A stretch of 64,000 nt of DNA, from NCBI RefSeq assembly GCF_028622115.1, contig NZ_CP097263.1, forward strand, positions 620,001 to 684,000. The letters run 5' to 3'. This DNA comes from Kutzneria chonburiensis (GTDB taxonomy: Bacteria > Actinomycetota > Actinomycetes > Mycobacteriales > Pseudonocardiaceae). The position numbers and the translations under genes are program-made. Each line of letters opens with the position of its first letter. Position 1 is the stretch's first letter. Shown piece after piece: positions 15,369-22,526 of the stretch. The notes below the pieces were generated by a model. The model was not told the origin of the DNA. It did not search any database and was given only the letters and a program-made list of their open reading frames with translations.

Positions 15369-17924
15369 ATGTCAACGCTGACCTTGGACTTCACCGGGAT
15401 CGACGGCACCATGCTGGCCACGGTCGGCGGCAAGGCGGCCAACCTGGGCGTGCTCACCGCGGCCGGCCTGCCGGTGCCGCCCGGCTTCTGCGTCACCACC
15501 GAGGCGTACCGGCGGGTGGCCGCCGGCGTGCCGCTGGACCAGGTCCGGGACGTGCTCCTCGGCGTGGAGATCCCGGCCGACATCGCCGACGAGATCCGCA
15601 CGCGCTACCTGGAGCTGGGCGCGGATGCCCCGGTCGCGGTGCGCTCGTCGGCCACCGCCGAGGACCTGCCGTTCGCCAGTTTTGCCGGCCAGCAGGACAC
15701 TTTCCTCAACGTCGTCGGCGTCGACAGGGTGCTCGACGCCGTCCGTCGGTGCTGGGCGTCGCTGTGGACCGATCGCGCCGTTGCCTACCGGGACAGCAAC
15801 GGCATCGACCACGGCGCTGTTGAGCTGGCCGTGGTGGTGCAGCTCATGGTCGACTCCGCGGTGGCCGGCGTGCTGTTCACCGCCAATCCGGTCACCGGCC
15901 GGCGGCGCGAGGCCGTGATCGACGCCAACGCCGGGCTGGGGGAGACGGTGGTGTCGGGCTCGGTCAATCCCGACCACTTCGTGGTCGACACGGCGTCGGC
16001 GACGATCCTCCAGCGGCGCTTGGGAGACAAGAAGGTTGCCATCCGGTCGGTCGCCGGCGGTGGCACCGAAGAGGTTCCGCTCGACTCGGCCGAAGCGTGC
16101 CTGTCGGACCAGCAGATCCTGGCGCTGGCGGAACTCGGCGACCGGGTCGAGCGGCACTACGGCAGCCCGCAGGACACGGAGTGGGCCATCGACGCCGACG
16201 GGCGGTTGTGGCTGACCCAGGCCCGGCCGATCACGACGCTGTACCCCGTGCCCGACAGCCCGTCCAACGACGGCCGCGGCCGGCACGCCTACCTCTGTGT
16301 TTCCGTTGCGCAGGGCCTGTATCGGCCGATCACGCCGATGGGGATCGCCTCGTTCCGGCTCATCGCCAGCGGCGGCCGCCGCATGTTCCGGCTGCCGGTG
16401 ACCGATGCCCTGGCCGGGCCGGCGTTCTTCTCCGACGCCGGTGAGCGCGTGTACGCCGACGTCACCGCCGTCGTGCGCAGTCGCCTGGGCCGATTCATCG
16501 TGCCGAAGGTCTTCGACGTCATGGAGGCGCGGTCGGCCGCCGCGATGCGGTCGCTGTTCGACGACCCCGACATGTCGCTGCGGCCCGGCGCGGCCCGCGC
16601 GGCGCTGCGTATCCTGAAACTGGCGCTGCGTATGGGTTTCCCGTTCCGGCTGGTCGAGGCGATCATCCGGCCGGCGGCGGCCGAGCGGCGGCTCGACCGG
16701 CTGGGCGCGTGGTTGGCCGGTCGGGCGACCCTGACCGGCGAGCACGATTCACGGACCAGGCTCGACCACGTGATCCAGGCGCTGCCGCTGATTCCGACGA
16801 TGCTGCCCCGGGCACTGCCGACGCCGCTGGCCGGGTTCGTCATGCTGGCCTGGGCACGAAAGCTGCTGGGCAGCGGCGAAGGGCTGGAGACCGTCCTTCG
16901 TGGACTCCCACACAACGTGACCACCGAGATGGACCTGGAGCTGTGGCGGGTGGCGACCGAGCTGCGGGCCGAAGGGGTTGAACCATCCGTGGCCTCGCCT
17001 GCGGTGCAACGATTCCTGAGCCGTTACGGTCATCGCGCGGTCGCCGAGATCGACCCGGGCATGCCGCGCTGGTCCGACGACCCGGCCCATATTCTCGGTG
17101 TGCTGGCCAACTACCTGCGTGTCGACGACCCCGATGCCGCACCGGATGCCCAGTTCAAGCGGGGCGCGGCCGAGGCCGAGGCGATGATCCAGTCGTTGTC
17201 CGCCAAGGCTGGTGGCGTCCGTGGCCGGCTGGTCGGCTTCGCCCTGCGCCGGACCCGGCGGCTGGCCGGGCTGCGCGAGACGCCGAAGTTCTTCCTGATC
17301 CAGTTCCTGGCCCAGGTCCGCCGCCAGCTCCAGTACGTCGGTGCGGAGTTGGCTGCCGCCAACCGGATCGACCGGGCCGACGACGTGTTCTTCCTTTCGC
17401 TCAAGGAATGCCGGGAAGCGTTGGACGGCAAGGACTTCCGGGAGATCGTCGCCGGCCGCCACGAGTCGTACGACCGGGAGATCAGGCGTCGGCGGGTGCC
17501 GCAGATGCTGCTGTCCGACGGCACCGACCCGGAGGCGATCAGCGCCCCGCCGGCCGACGGGGCCATGATCGGCACCGCCGCGTCCACCGGTCAGATCACC
17601 GGAACCGCCCGGGTGGTGCTGGATCCGGTCGGCGCACACCTCGAACCGGGCGAGATTCTCGTTGCCCCGTCGACGGATCCGGGCTGGACGCCGCTGTTCC
17701 TGACCGCCGGCGGACTCGTGATGGAGATGGGCGGCGCCAACTCGCACGGCGCCGTCGTCGCCCGGGAGTACGGAATCCCCGCGGTGGTCGGGGTTCCGAA
17801 CGCCACGCTGCGCATCGCCACCGGTGACGTGATCACGGTCGACGGGGCGGCCGGGACGGTGTCGCTGCTTCCCGCAGCCGACCGAACTCCGCCGCCAGCG
17901 CCGGCAGCTGCCACTGCGCGTTGA
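15369..17924 (+). CDS. PEP-utilising dikinase of the rifampin phosphotransferase type
   Basis: This 851-residue enzyme has an N-terminal ATP-grasp domain (GGKAANLGVLTAAGLPVPPGF, VRSSATAEDLPFASFAGQQDTFLN, QDTEWAIDADGRLWLTQARPI) and a long central alpha-helical region. It ends with a phosphohistidine swivelling domain, GGANSHGAVVAREYGIPAVVG, with the catalytic His near residue 793. The order ATP-grasp, middle domain, His domain, with no C-terminal PEP-binding barrel, is that of rifampin phosphotransferase (about 865 residues) rather than PEP synthase. Family chemistry transfers the beta-phosphate of ATP through the His to an acceptor. The true acceptor here could be an ansamycin or something else. 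The last 92 bases overlap the convergent mug gene. Confidence 0.82.
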   Translation: MSTLTLDFTGIDGTMLATVGGKAANLGVLTAAGLPVPPGFCVTTEAYRRVAAGVPLDQVRDVLLGVEIPADIADEIRTRYLELGADAPVAVRSSATAEDLPFASFAGQQDTFLNVVGVDRVLDAVRRCWASLWTDRAVAYRDSNGIDHGAVELAVVVQLMVDSAVAGVLFTANPVTGRRREAVIDANAGLGETVVSGSVNPDHFVVDTASATILQRRLGDKKVAIRSVAGGGTEEVPLDSAEACLSDQQILALAELGDRVERHYGSPQDTEWAIDADGRLWLTQARPITTLYPVPDSPSNDGRGRHAYLCVSVAQGLYRPITPMGIASFRLIASGGRRMFRLPVTDALAGPAFFSDAGERVYADVTAVVRSRLGRFIVPKVFDVMEARSAAAMRSLFDDPDMSLRPGAARAALRILKLALRMGFPFRLVEAIIRPAAAERRLDRLGAWLAGRATLTGEHDSRTRLDHVIQALPLIPTMLPRALPTPLAGFVMLAWARKLLGSGEGLETVLRGLPHNVTTEMDLELWRVATELRAEGVEPSVASPAVQRFLSRYGHRAVAEIDPGMPRWSDDPAHILGVLANYLRVDDPDAAPDAQFKRGAAEAEAMIQSLSAKAGGVRGRLVGFALRRTRRLAGLRETPKFFLIQFLAQVRRQLQYVGAELAAANRIDRADDVFFLSLKECREALDGKDFREIVAGRHESYDREIRRRRVPQMLLSDGTDPEAISAPPADGAMIGTAASTGQITGTARVVLDPVGAHLEPGEILVAPSTDPGWTPLFLTAGGLVMEMGGANSHGAVVAREYGIPAVVGVPNATLRIATGDVITVDGAAGTVSLLPAADRTPPPAPAAATAR

Positions 17925-18399
17925 GGCCACTGGGATTGGGCAGCACCCACACCCGGGTGTCGCCGATCACCTTGTCCTGCAAGCCAACCGTGGCCTTCGG
18001 TGCGTCGAACGCGGTCCGATAGGCGCCGACGCCCACCACGGCAAGGAATCTCGGCCGGCACTCCAGCACGACCGACACCAACCGCTGGCCGCCGGCCACG
18101 AACTCGTCGGCGGTCAGCTCGTCGGCCCGGGCGGTTGCCCGGGCGACGACGTTGGTGATGCCCAGACCCAGTCCCGGCAACAGCTTCTGCTCGGACGCGG
18201 CGAACAGTCGCGGCGTGAAGCCGGCCGCGTGCAGCGCCGGCCAGAAGCGGTTGCCGGGACGGGCGAAGTGGAAACCGGTGGCCGCCGACCACAGACCCGG
18301 ATTGATCCCGCAGAACAGGACGTTCAGACCGGGAGCGATCAGGTCGTCGATGACGGTGCCGTGGGCGGCGGCCAACTCGGCCTTGCTGGGCTTGTGCAC
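17833..18399 (-). CDS. mug: G/U mismatch-specific DNA glycosylase
   Basis: This 188-residue MUG-type uracil/thymine DNA glycosylase would remove U (and ethenocytosine) from mispairs with G. The active-site motif is LFCGINPGLWSAATGFHFARPGNRFWPALHAAG, in which GINPG carries the catalytic Asn. The C-terminal VWVLPNPSGLNAQW is the family's second signature (NPSGLN), which intrudes into the DNA. The GTG start at 18399 is preceded at six bases by TAGGTT, fitting a leaderless transcript. The 3' end overlaps the dikinase gene by 92 bases, so the two may interfere if both are transcribed strongly. Length is normal. Confidence 0.9.
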   Translation of the reverse strand: MHKPSKAELAAAHGTVIDDLIAPGLNVLFCGINPGLWSAATGFHFARPGNRFWPALHAAGFTPRLFAASEQKLLPGLGLGITNVVARATARADELTADEFVAGGQRLVSVVLECRPRFLAVVGVGAYRTAFDAPKATVGLQDKVIGDTRVWVLPNPSGLNAQWQLPALAAEFGRLREAATPSRPPRRP

Positions 18400-18408
18400 C
18401 CGTAGAAC

Positions 18409-19566
18409 CTAGTTGAACGGGTCCAGGGTCATCGTGGCGCTGCTCGGGTTGCCGTCGTTGACCAGGGACTCGAAGTTGCCCACGTCGTCGAAGGCGAACG
18501 CGTAGGCCTTGCCGTCGACCATCTGGGCGTGGATCAGCTTGGCGTACTGGTTGGTCACGCTGTCCTTGTAGAAGTCGCCGGCGTTGTTGTCGGGCTGGTT
18601 GGCCGAGGTCAGCAGCGTGCCGCGGTTGTAGCCGGCGCACAGCGTGCGGGAGATCGGCCCGCGGACCAGGTCGTTCGGCGCGTCAAGGAGCTTGAAGCAG
18701 CCGAAGATGCTGGAGGCGTCCGGTTTCTGGAACGACGTGACCACTTGCCCGGCGCTGTTGGTGAAGTTCATGACGTTGCCCGAGACCCGCCCGAAGTACT
18801 TGGTGTTGGGCTGGTCGGCGAACGGCGTCACGGTCAGCGTCGAGCCGGCGTACTTGCTCCACACGCGATTGACGTAGTCGGCCATCGCGCTCTCGGTCAG
18901 CGCCCCGGTCTCGACCCCGTGCCCCGGTGACAGCGCGCGGATCACGCTGCTGCCGGAGGTCTGGATCAGCCCGGACCAGCCGCTCATCGCCTTCAGCCCG
19001 TTCAGCACGGCGTTGTAGCCGCCGGCTTTGAGGTGCCCGGTGGTCTTCGAGCCGACACTCACCGCGTAGGGCGCGGAGAACATGTCGACCTGGGTGCTGT
19101 TGATCCAGATGCCGGCGTCGTTGAGCGTGTACTCGGACCAGTTGAACAGGATGTTCCGGTTGGGATCGCTGGGGTTCTGCACGGCCGGCTGGACAAGGCC
19201 GCCGGTGGTCAGCTTGAACACCAGCTTCTGGCCGTAGGAGAAGTAGACCCGGCCGGAGAACTTGGGGATCCGGATGGTGACCGAGCCGCCGTTGCCCGGC
19301 CCGGCGATGGACGCGTCCGGGGCGGCGGTCGGCGGATTGCCGCCCGGCGGCCAGGCGTGGAAGCCGCCGTTGGCATCGGCCCAGCCCTGCTGGCCGGTGG
19401 CCAGGTTGGTGCCGAGGTCGTAGATGTAGACCGGGCCGGACTTGCCGGAGTTGTTGACGATCTTCAGCGGGATGGTGGCCGGCACCGCGGCCTGGGCCGG
19501 TGCGACCAGCACACCGGCGGCCACCGCGGTGGCGGCGATGGTGCACAACAACCTTGTCGTGCGCAT
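18409..19566 (-). CDS. Secreted glycoside hydrolase family 64 beta-1,3-glucanase
   Basis: This 385-residue exported enzyme has a signal peptide ending APAQAAVPATIP. The mature protein starts with the GH64 strand block IPLKIVNNSGKSGPVYIYDLG. It contains NILFNWSEYTLNDAGIWINSTQVDMFSAPYA, which carries the Glu (WSEY) and Asp (QVDMF) taken as the catalytic pair in laminaripentaose-producing beta-1,3-glucanases. The C-terminus FAFDDVGNFESLVNDGNPSSATMTLDPF is also typical. No carbohydrate-binding module follows, so this is a single-domain form. It would attack fungal or plant beta-1,3-glucan. It diverges from the GH18-like gene, with a LacI-type palindrome between them. Confidence 0.87.
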   Translation of the reverse strand: MRTTRLLCTIAATAVAAGVLVAPAQAAVPATIPLKIVNNSGKSGPVYIYDLGTNLATGQQGWADANGGFHAWPPGGNPPTAAPDASIAGPGNGGSVTIRIPKFSGRVYFSYGQKLVFKLTTGGLVQPAVQNPSDPNRNILFNWSEYTLNDAGIWINSTQVDMFSAPYAVSVGSKTTGHLKAGGYNAVLNGLKAMSGWSGLIQTSGSSVIRALSPGHGVETGALTESAMADYVNRVWSKYAGSTLTVTPFADQPNTKYFGRVSGNVMNFTNSAGQVVTSFQKPDASSIFGCFKLLDAPNDLVRGPISRTLCAGYNRGTLLTSANQPDNNAGDFYKDSVTNQYAKLIHAQMVDGKAYAFAFDDVGNFESLVNDGNPSSATMTLDPFN

Positions 19567-19626
19567 ACGTGAATTCCCCTCGTCGTGGGCAGGGTGGCGA
19601 GGCGGCCGTGCTCTCGGGTCAGGGTG

Positions 19627-19640
19627 TGAGAGCGCTCTCA
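19627..19640. promoter_or_regulatory. LacI-type operator between the GH64 and GH18 genes
   Basis: TGAGAGCGCTCTCA is a perfect 14-base palindrome with the central GCGC typical of LacI-family operators. It matches the CebR operator TGGGAGCGCTCCCA of streptomycetes at 12 of 14 positions. It lies 61 bases upstream of the GH64 start and about 100 bases upstream of the GH18 start. Sugar-responsive repression of one or both genes is inferred; no LacI gene is nearby. Confidence 0.6.
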
Positions 19641-19671
19641 TGGTCACGCGCCGGTCATCTGCTGTCAATGT

Positions 19672-19727
19672 CGGAACCGGTCCCGGGTTGTTCCGGACAA
19701 AGGTCTGGACCTTCGGTACCGGTTCCG
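19672..19727. promoter_or_regulatory. Long inverted repeat before the GH18 gene
   Basis: CGGAACCGGT (19672-19681) and ACCGGTTCCG (19718-19727) are exact reverse complements separated by 36 bases, with a smaller AAGGTC-TG-GACCTT hairpin between them. The structure ends 14 bases before the GH18 start codon. It could be a second operator pair or an RNA stem-loop in the leader; the sequence does not decide. Confidence 0.35.
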
Positions 19728-19741
19728 AGAGGCTGTGGGGC

Positions 19742-20794
19742 ATGTTGACCTCACGACTGGCCCGTGGGCTGGCCGCGGCCGCGGCACTCGCCGCGGTGGC
19801 CGCCACGGTGACTCCCGCGGCGGCGGCCGAACACCACCAGCGGGCGATTCCGGCGCACGTGTTCGCGCCGTACTTCCAGACGTACAAGCCGGGCGACCCG
19901 GCGGAGCAGGCGGCGGCCTCCGGCGCCCGCTACCTGACCATGGCCTTCCTCCAGACGCCGGTCGCCGGCTCCTGCGAGGCGACCTGGGACGGCGACCCGA
20001 ACCGGCCGATCTCACCGGCCCAGTACGGCGACTCCATCAAGCGGCTGCGGGCCATGGGCGGCGACGTGATCGCGTCGTACGGCGGCGGCGACGCGTCGGG
20101 CCACGGCACCGACATCGCCGACAGCTGCACCGATGTCGCCAAGATCGCCGCGAACTTCGAGAAGGTGATCACGACCTACGACATCACCCGTATCGACCTC
20201 GACGTCGAGGGGCCGATGCAGAAGAACCTGGCCGGCGTGGACCGTCGCAACAAGGCCATCGCCGAGGTGGAGAAGTGGGCGGCGGCCAACCACCGCCTGA
20301 TCCAGTTCGACTACACCGTGCCGACCGACGTCATCGGCGTCACCCAGGGCTCGCGGGACATGCTGGCCAACGCCAAGGCCAACGGCGCCGAGATCCACAT
20401 CGTCAACATCATGACCTTCGACTACTACGACGACAAGCCGCACCAGATGGCCGCCGACACCAAGACGGCGGCCGCCCTGCTGCTGGCCGCCCTGCGCGCG
20501 CTGCACCCGGGCACGCCGGACGCCAAGCTGTGGCCGCAGATCGGCATCATCGAGATGGTCGGCATCGACGACTACGGCTCGGGCGGCGAGACCGGCCCGC
20601 TGGAGATCTTCACCCCGCGCGACGCCGTCGACGTGACGGTGTGGTCGTGGCAGCACAACATCGGCTCGCTGTCGTTCTGGGCGCTCGGCCGCGACAGCGG
20701 CTCCTGCCCCGGCCAGCACTCCGACGCCTGCTCCGGCGTCCAGCAGGCCGACTGGCAGTACACCCACACCATGACCGCCTTCACGCACAACTGA
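19742..20794 (+). CDS. Secreted GH18-type glycoside hydrolase (chitinase-like)
   Basis: This 350-residue exported protein has a signal peptide (RLARGLAAAAALAAVAATVTPAAAA) and a catalytic TIM barrel starting HVFAPYFQTYKPGD. The active-site strand is TRIDLDVEGPM, corresponding to the GH18 DxxDxDxE motif with Glu as proton donor, although the first Asp position is not conserved. GGDVIASYGGGDASGH matches the preceding SxGG strand, and VNIMTFDYYDD is the Met-Tyr strand. The enzyme may act on chitin or a related N-acetylglucosamine polymer. No binding module is present. Start is ATG 19742. The GH64 gene is divergent, suggesting joint control for attack on fungal walls. Confidence 0.82.
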   Translation: MLTSRLARGLAAAAALAAVAATVTPAAAAEHHQRAIPAHVFAPYFQTYKPGDPAEQAAASGARYLTMAFLQTPVAGSCEATWDGDPNRPISPAQYGDSIKRLRAMGGDVIASYGGGDASGHGTDIADSCTDVAKIAANFEKVITTYDITRIDLDVEGPMQKNLAGVDRRNKAIAEVEKWAAANHRLIQFDYTVPTDVIGVTQGSRDMLANAKANGAEIHIVNIMTFDYYDDKPHQMAADTKTAAALLLAALRALHPGTPDAKLWPQIGIIEMVGIDDYGSGGETGPLEIFTPRDAVDVTVWSWQHNIGSLSFWALGRDSGSCPGQHSDACSGVQQADWQYTHTMTAFTHN

Positions 20795-20804
20795 CCGACG
20801 CCAT

Positions 20805-20845
20805 GAAGGGGCTTTCCTCCACTCCGAGTGCAGGAAGGCCCCTTC
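20805..20845. terminator. Repeated hairpin element, copy A (likely terminator)
   Basis: GAAGGGGCTTTCCT and AGGAAGGCCCCTTC pair at 13 of 14 positions plus one G-T, enclosing CACTC-C-GAGTG. It sits between the GH18 gene and the convergent reductase gene, so it can stop both. Nearly the same sequence occurs at 33602-33654, indicating a dispersed repeat family in this genome. Confidence 0.65.
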
Positions 20846-20860
20846 CAAGCGAAAAAGGCG

Positions 20861-21382
20861 TCAGGCGGGGGTGTAGATCAGCTCTATGGCGCCGCCGGGG
20901 TGGGTGCGCTGGCACTGGAGGTGCAGGGGTTGGCCGGGGGTGCCGGCGAACAGGGGGACGCCGGAACCCAGCAGCATCGGCAGCACGACGACGCCGAGCC
21001 GGGCGACGGCCCCGAGTTCGAGGAAGGCTCGGATCGTGCGGGCCCCGCCGAGCAGGTGCACGTCGCCCATGAGACCGGTGAGCTGGAGGCGGCGCAGCAG
21101 TTCCGCCGGGTCGTCGCAGGCCCGCGCCCGCACGTCGGACGGCAACGGCCGGGAGGTCAGCACGTGCACTTCTTTGTCGGTCCACGGCCAGTCCTGGGAC
21201 CAACGGGCCAGGCCGCGGTCGAAGGTGGCCCGGCCCATCACCACGGCCTCGCAGTGCTCCAGCACCTCGGCGATGCCGTGCGAGCGGTGCTCGTAACCGG
21301 GCAGCGACTCCCAGGCCGCCACGCCGTCCGCATCGGCCACGAACCCGTCGAGGCTGACCCCGACGTGCGTGCGGATCACCAT
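20861..21382 (-). CDS. Dihydrofolate-reductase-fold / RibD C-terminal domain protein
   Basis: This 173-residue protein of the RibD_C fold starts MVIRTHVGVSLDGFVADADG, the family N-terminal signature. It includes AVVMGRATFDRGLARW (NADPH-contacting segment) and VHLLGGARTIRAFLELG (the GG dinucleotide-binding turn). Actinobacterial stand-alone members are NADPH-dependent reductases of unknown substrate and are often next to small regulators. GAAGGGG precedes ATG 21382. It diverges from the TetR-like gene at 21483 across a spacer dense in GTGTC/GACAC repeats, so it is probably that regulator's target. Confidence 0.85.
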   Translation of the reverse strand: MVIRTHVGVSLDGFVADADGVAAWESLPGYEHRSHGIAEVLEHCEAVVMGRATFDRGLARWSQDWPWTDKEVHVLTSRPLPSDVRARACDDPAELLRRLQLTGLMGDVHLLGGARTIRAFLELGAVARLGVVVLPMLLGSGVPLFAGTPGQPLHLQCQRTHPGGAIELIYTPA

Positions 21383-21401
21383 GCCAGCCCCTTCACGATC
21401 G

Positions 21402-21454
21402 GTGTCCTCGGGACACACAGGTGTCTGCCGGACACTTCGGTGTACGGTAGACAC
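21402..21454. promoter_or_regulatory. Cluster of GTGTC/GACAC inverted repeats (TetR operator region)
   Basis: GACAC-ACAG-GTGTC (21412-21425) and GACAC-TTCG-GTGTA (21431-21444) lie 19 bases apart centre to centre, nearly two helical turns. GTGTCC-N3-GGACAC (21402-21416) and GTGT-N7-ACAC (about 21440-21454) flank and overlap them. The cluster fills the divergent spacer between the reductase and TetR genes, the normal place for an autoregulatory operator. Confidence 0.6.
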
Positions 21455-21482
21455 GCCTGGGGAGGACAGCAAGGGGCCGTCG

Positions 21483-22181
21483 GTGACAGAAAGTGCCAGG
21501 TTTTCCGGCACGGATTTGCTCTGGGAGCTGGGCGACCAGGGCGGATCGGTCACGCGAACCCCGCTGACGGTGCCCCGCATCGCCGCGGCCGGCATCACGC
21601 TGGCCGACGCGGCCGGCATGGCCTCGGTGTCCATGCAGCAGGTGGCCGGCCTGCTTGACGTGACCAAGATGGCCCTCTACCGCCACGTCACCAACAAGGC
21701 CGAGCTGGTCGCGGTGATGATCGAGATCGCGGTGGGGGAGCCGCCCGACCTGTCGACGGTGCCCGGCGGCTGGCGGCCCAAGCTGGCCGCGTGGGCCGGC
21801 CTGATGCGCGAGACCTGGCAGCGGCATCCGTGGCTGCCGGCGGCGACGGTCGGTGAGCGGGCGATGGGCCCGCGTGAGATCGGCTGGACCGAGGCGGCGG
21901 TGGCCGCGCTGGACGGCACGGGCCTGACCGGCGCCGAGCGGATGGACGCCGTTTTCCTGGTCAGCGGGCATATCCGCAACACCCGCTCGGCCTCGACCGC
22001 CGGCACGCAGCCGTGGAACCGGGACAAGAGCCTGCGGGAACGGATCGCCGCGCACGGCGACCGGTTCCCGGCCCTGGTCGCCGCGACCGACGACGCCGCC
22101 GGCGCGAAACCGGACAGCAGCTGGCAGTTCGGGCTCGACCGGATCTTCGACGGCCTGGAGCTGCTGATCACCGGCCGATAA
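21483..22181 (+). CDS. TetR-family transcriptional regulator
   Basis: This 232-residue protein has an N-terminal helix-turn-helix of the TetR type. It reads VPRIAAAGITLADAAGMASVSMQQVAGLLDVTKMALYRHVTNKAELVAVMIEIA, where ALYRHVTNKAEL is the recognition helix and following turn. The C-terminal ligand domain (GWRPKLAAWAGLMRETWQRHPWL, IFDGLELLITG) resembles the TetR_C group of drug-responsive repressors. I chose GTG 21483; the open frame upstream to 21369 runs through the operator and is not coding. The neighbouring reductase and its own promoter are the likely targets. The ligand is unknown. Confidence 0.85.
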   Translation: MTESARFSGTDLLWELGDQGGSVTRTPLTVPRIAAAGITLADAAGMASVSMQQVAGLLDVTKMALYRHVTNKAELVAVMIEIAVGEPPDLSTVPGGWRPKLAAWAGLMRETWQRHPWLPAATVGERAMGPREIGWTEAAVAALDGTGLTGAERMDAVFLVSGHIRNTRSASTAGTQPWNRDKSLRERIAAHGDRFPALVAATDDAAGAKPDSSWQFGLDRIFDGLELLITGR

Positions 22182-22190
22182 CCTGGCCGT

Positions 22191-22526
22191 ATGAGCATCT
22201 ATGTGCGCGTCGAGATCACCCCGCACGACGGCAAGCAGGCCGAGTTCGAGGAGATCGCCAAGGCGCTGGTCGCCGGCACCGCCGACGAGCCCGGCACGCT
22301 GTCCTACCGCGTGTTCTCCGACGCCCCCGGCAGCTACACCTTCATCGAGGAGTACGTCGACGCGGCCGCGTCGGCCGCCCACGGCAAGAACAGCCGCGAG
22401 CTGCTCGGTCAGCTGCCCGGCATCGCCGACATCACCCGTATCGACGTCTACGGCGGCCCCGGCGACGACGTCGCCAAGATCGCCAGCGTCTTCCCGCGGG
22501 CCACGCCGCACGCCCAGGTGTTCTAG
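22191..22526 (+). CDS. Antibiotic-biosynthesis monooxygenase (ABM) domain protein, probable quinol monooxygenase
   Basis: This 111-residue ferredoxin-like alpha+beta protein reads MSIYVRVEITPHDGKQAEFEEIAKALVAGTADEPGTLSYRVFSDAPGSYTFIEEYVD. That is the standard ABM order, with a cluster E..PGTL.Y...... Homologues oxidise quinols or polyketides without cofactor, as dimers. The start overlaps a probable leaderless promoter: TAACCT (22179-22184), which includes the TetR stop, lies six bases before ATG 22191. Its last four bases overlap the convergent mimR stop. It may be co-regulated with the TetR gene upstream. A quinol substrate is inferred only from family. Confidence 0.82.
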   Translation: MSIYVRVEITPHDGKQAEFEEIAKALVAGTADEPGTLSYRVFSDAPGSYTFIEEYVDAAASAAHGKNSRELLGQLPGIADITRIDVYGGPGDDVAKIASVFPRATPHAQVF

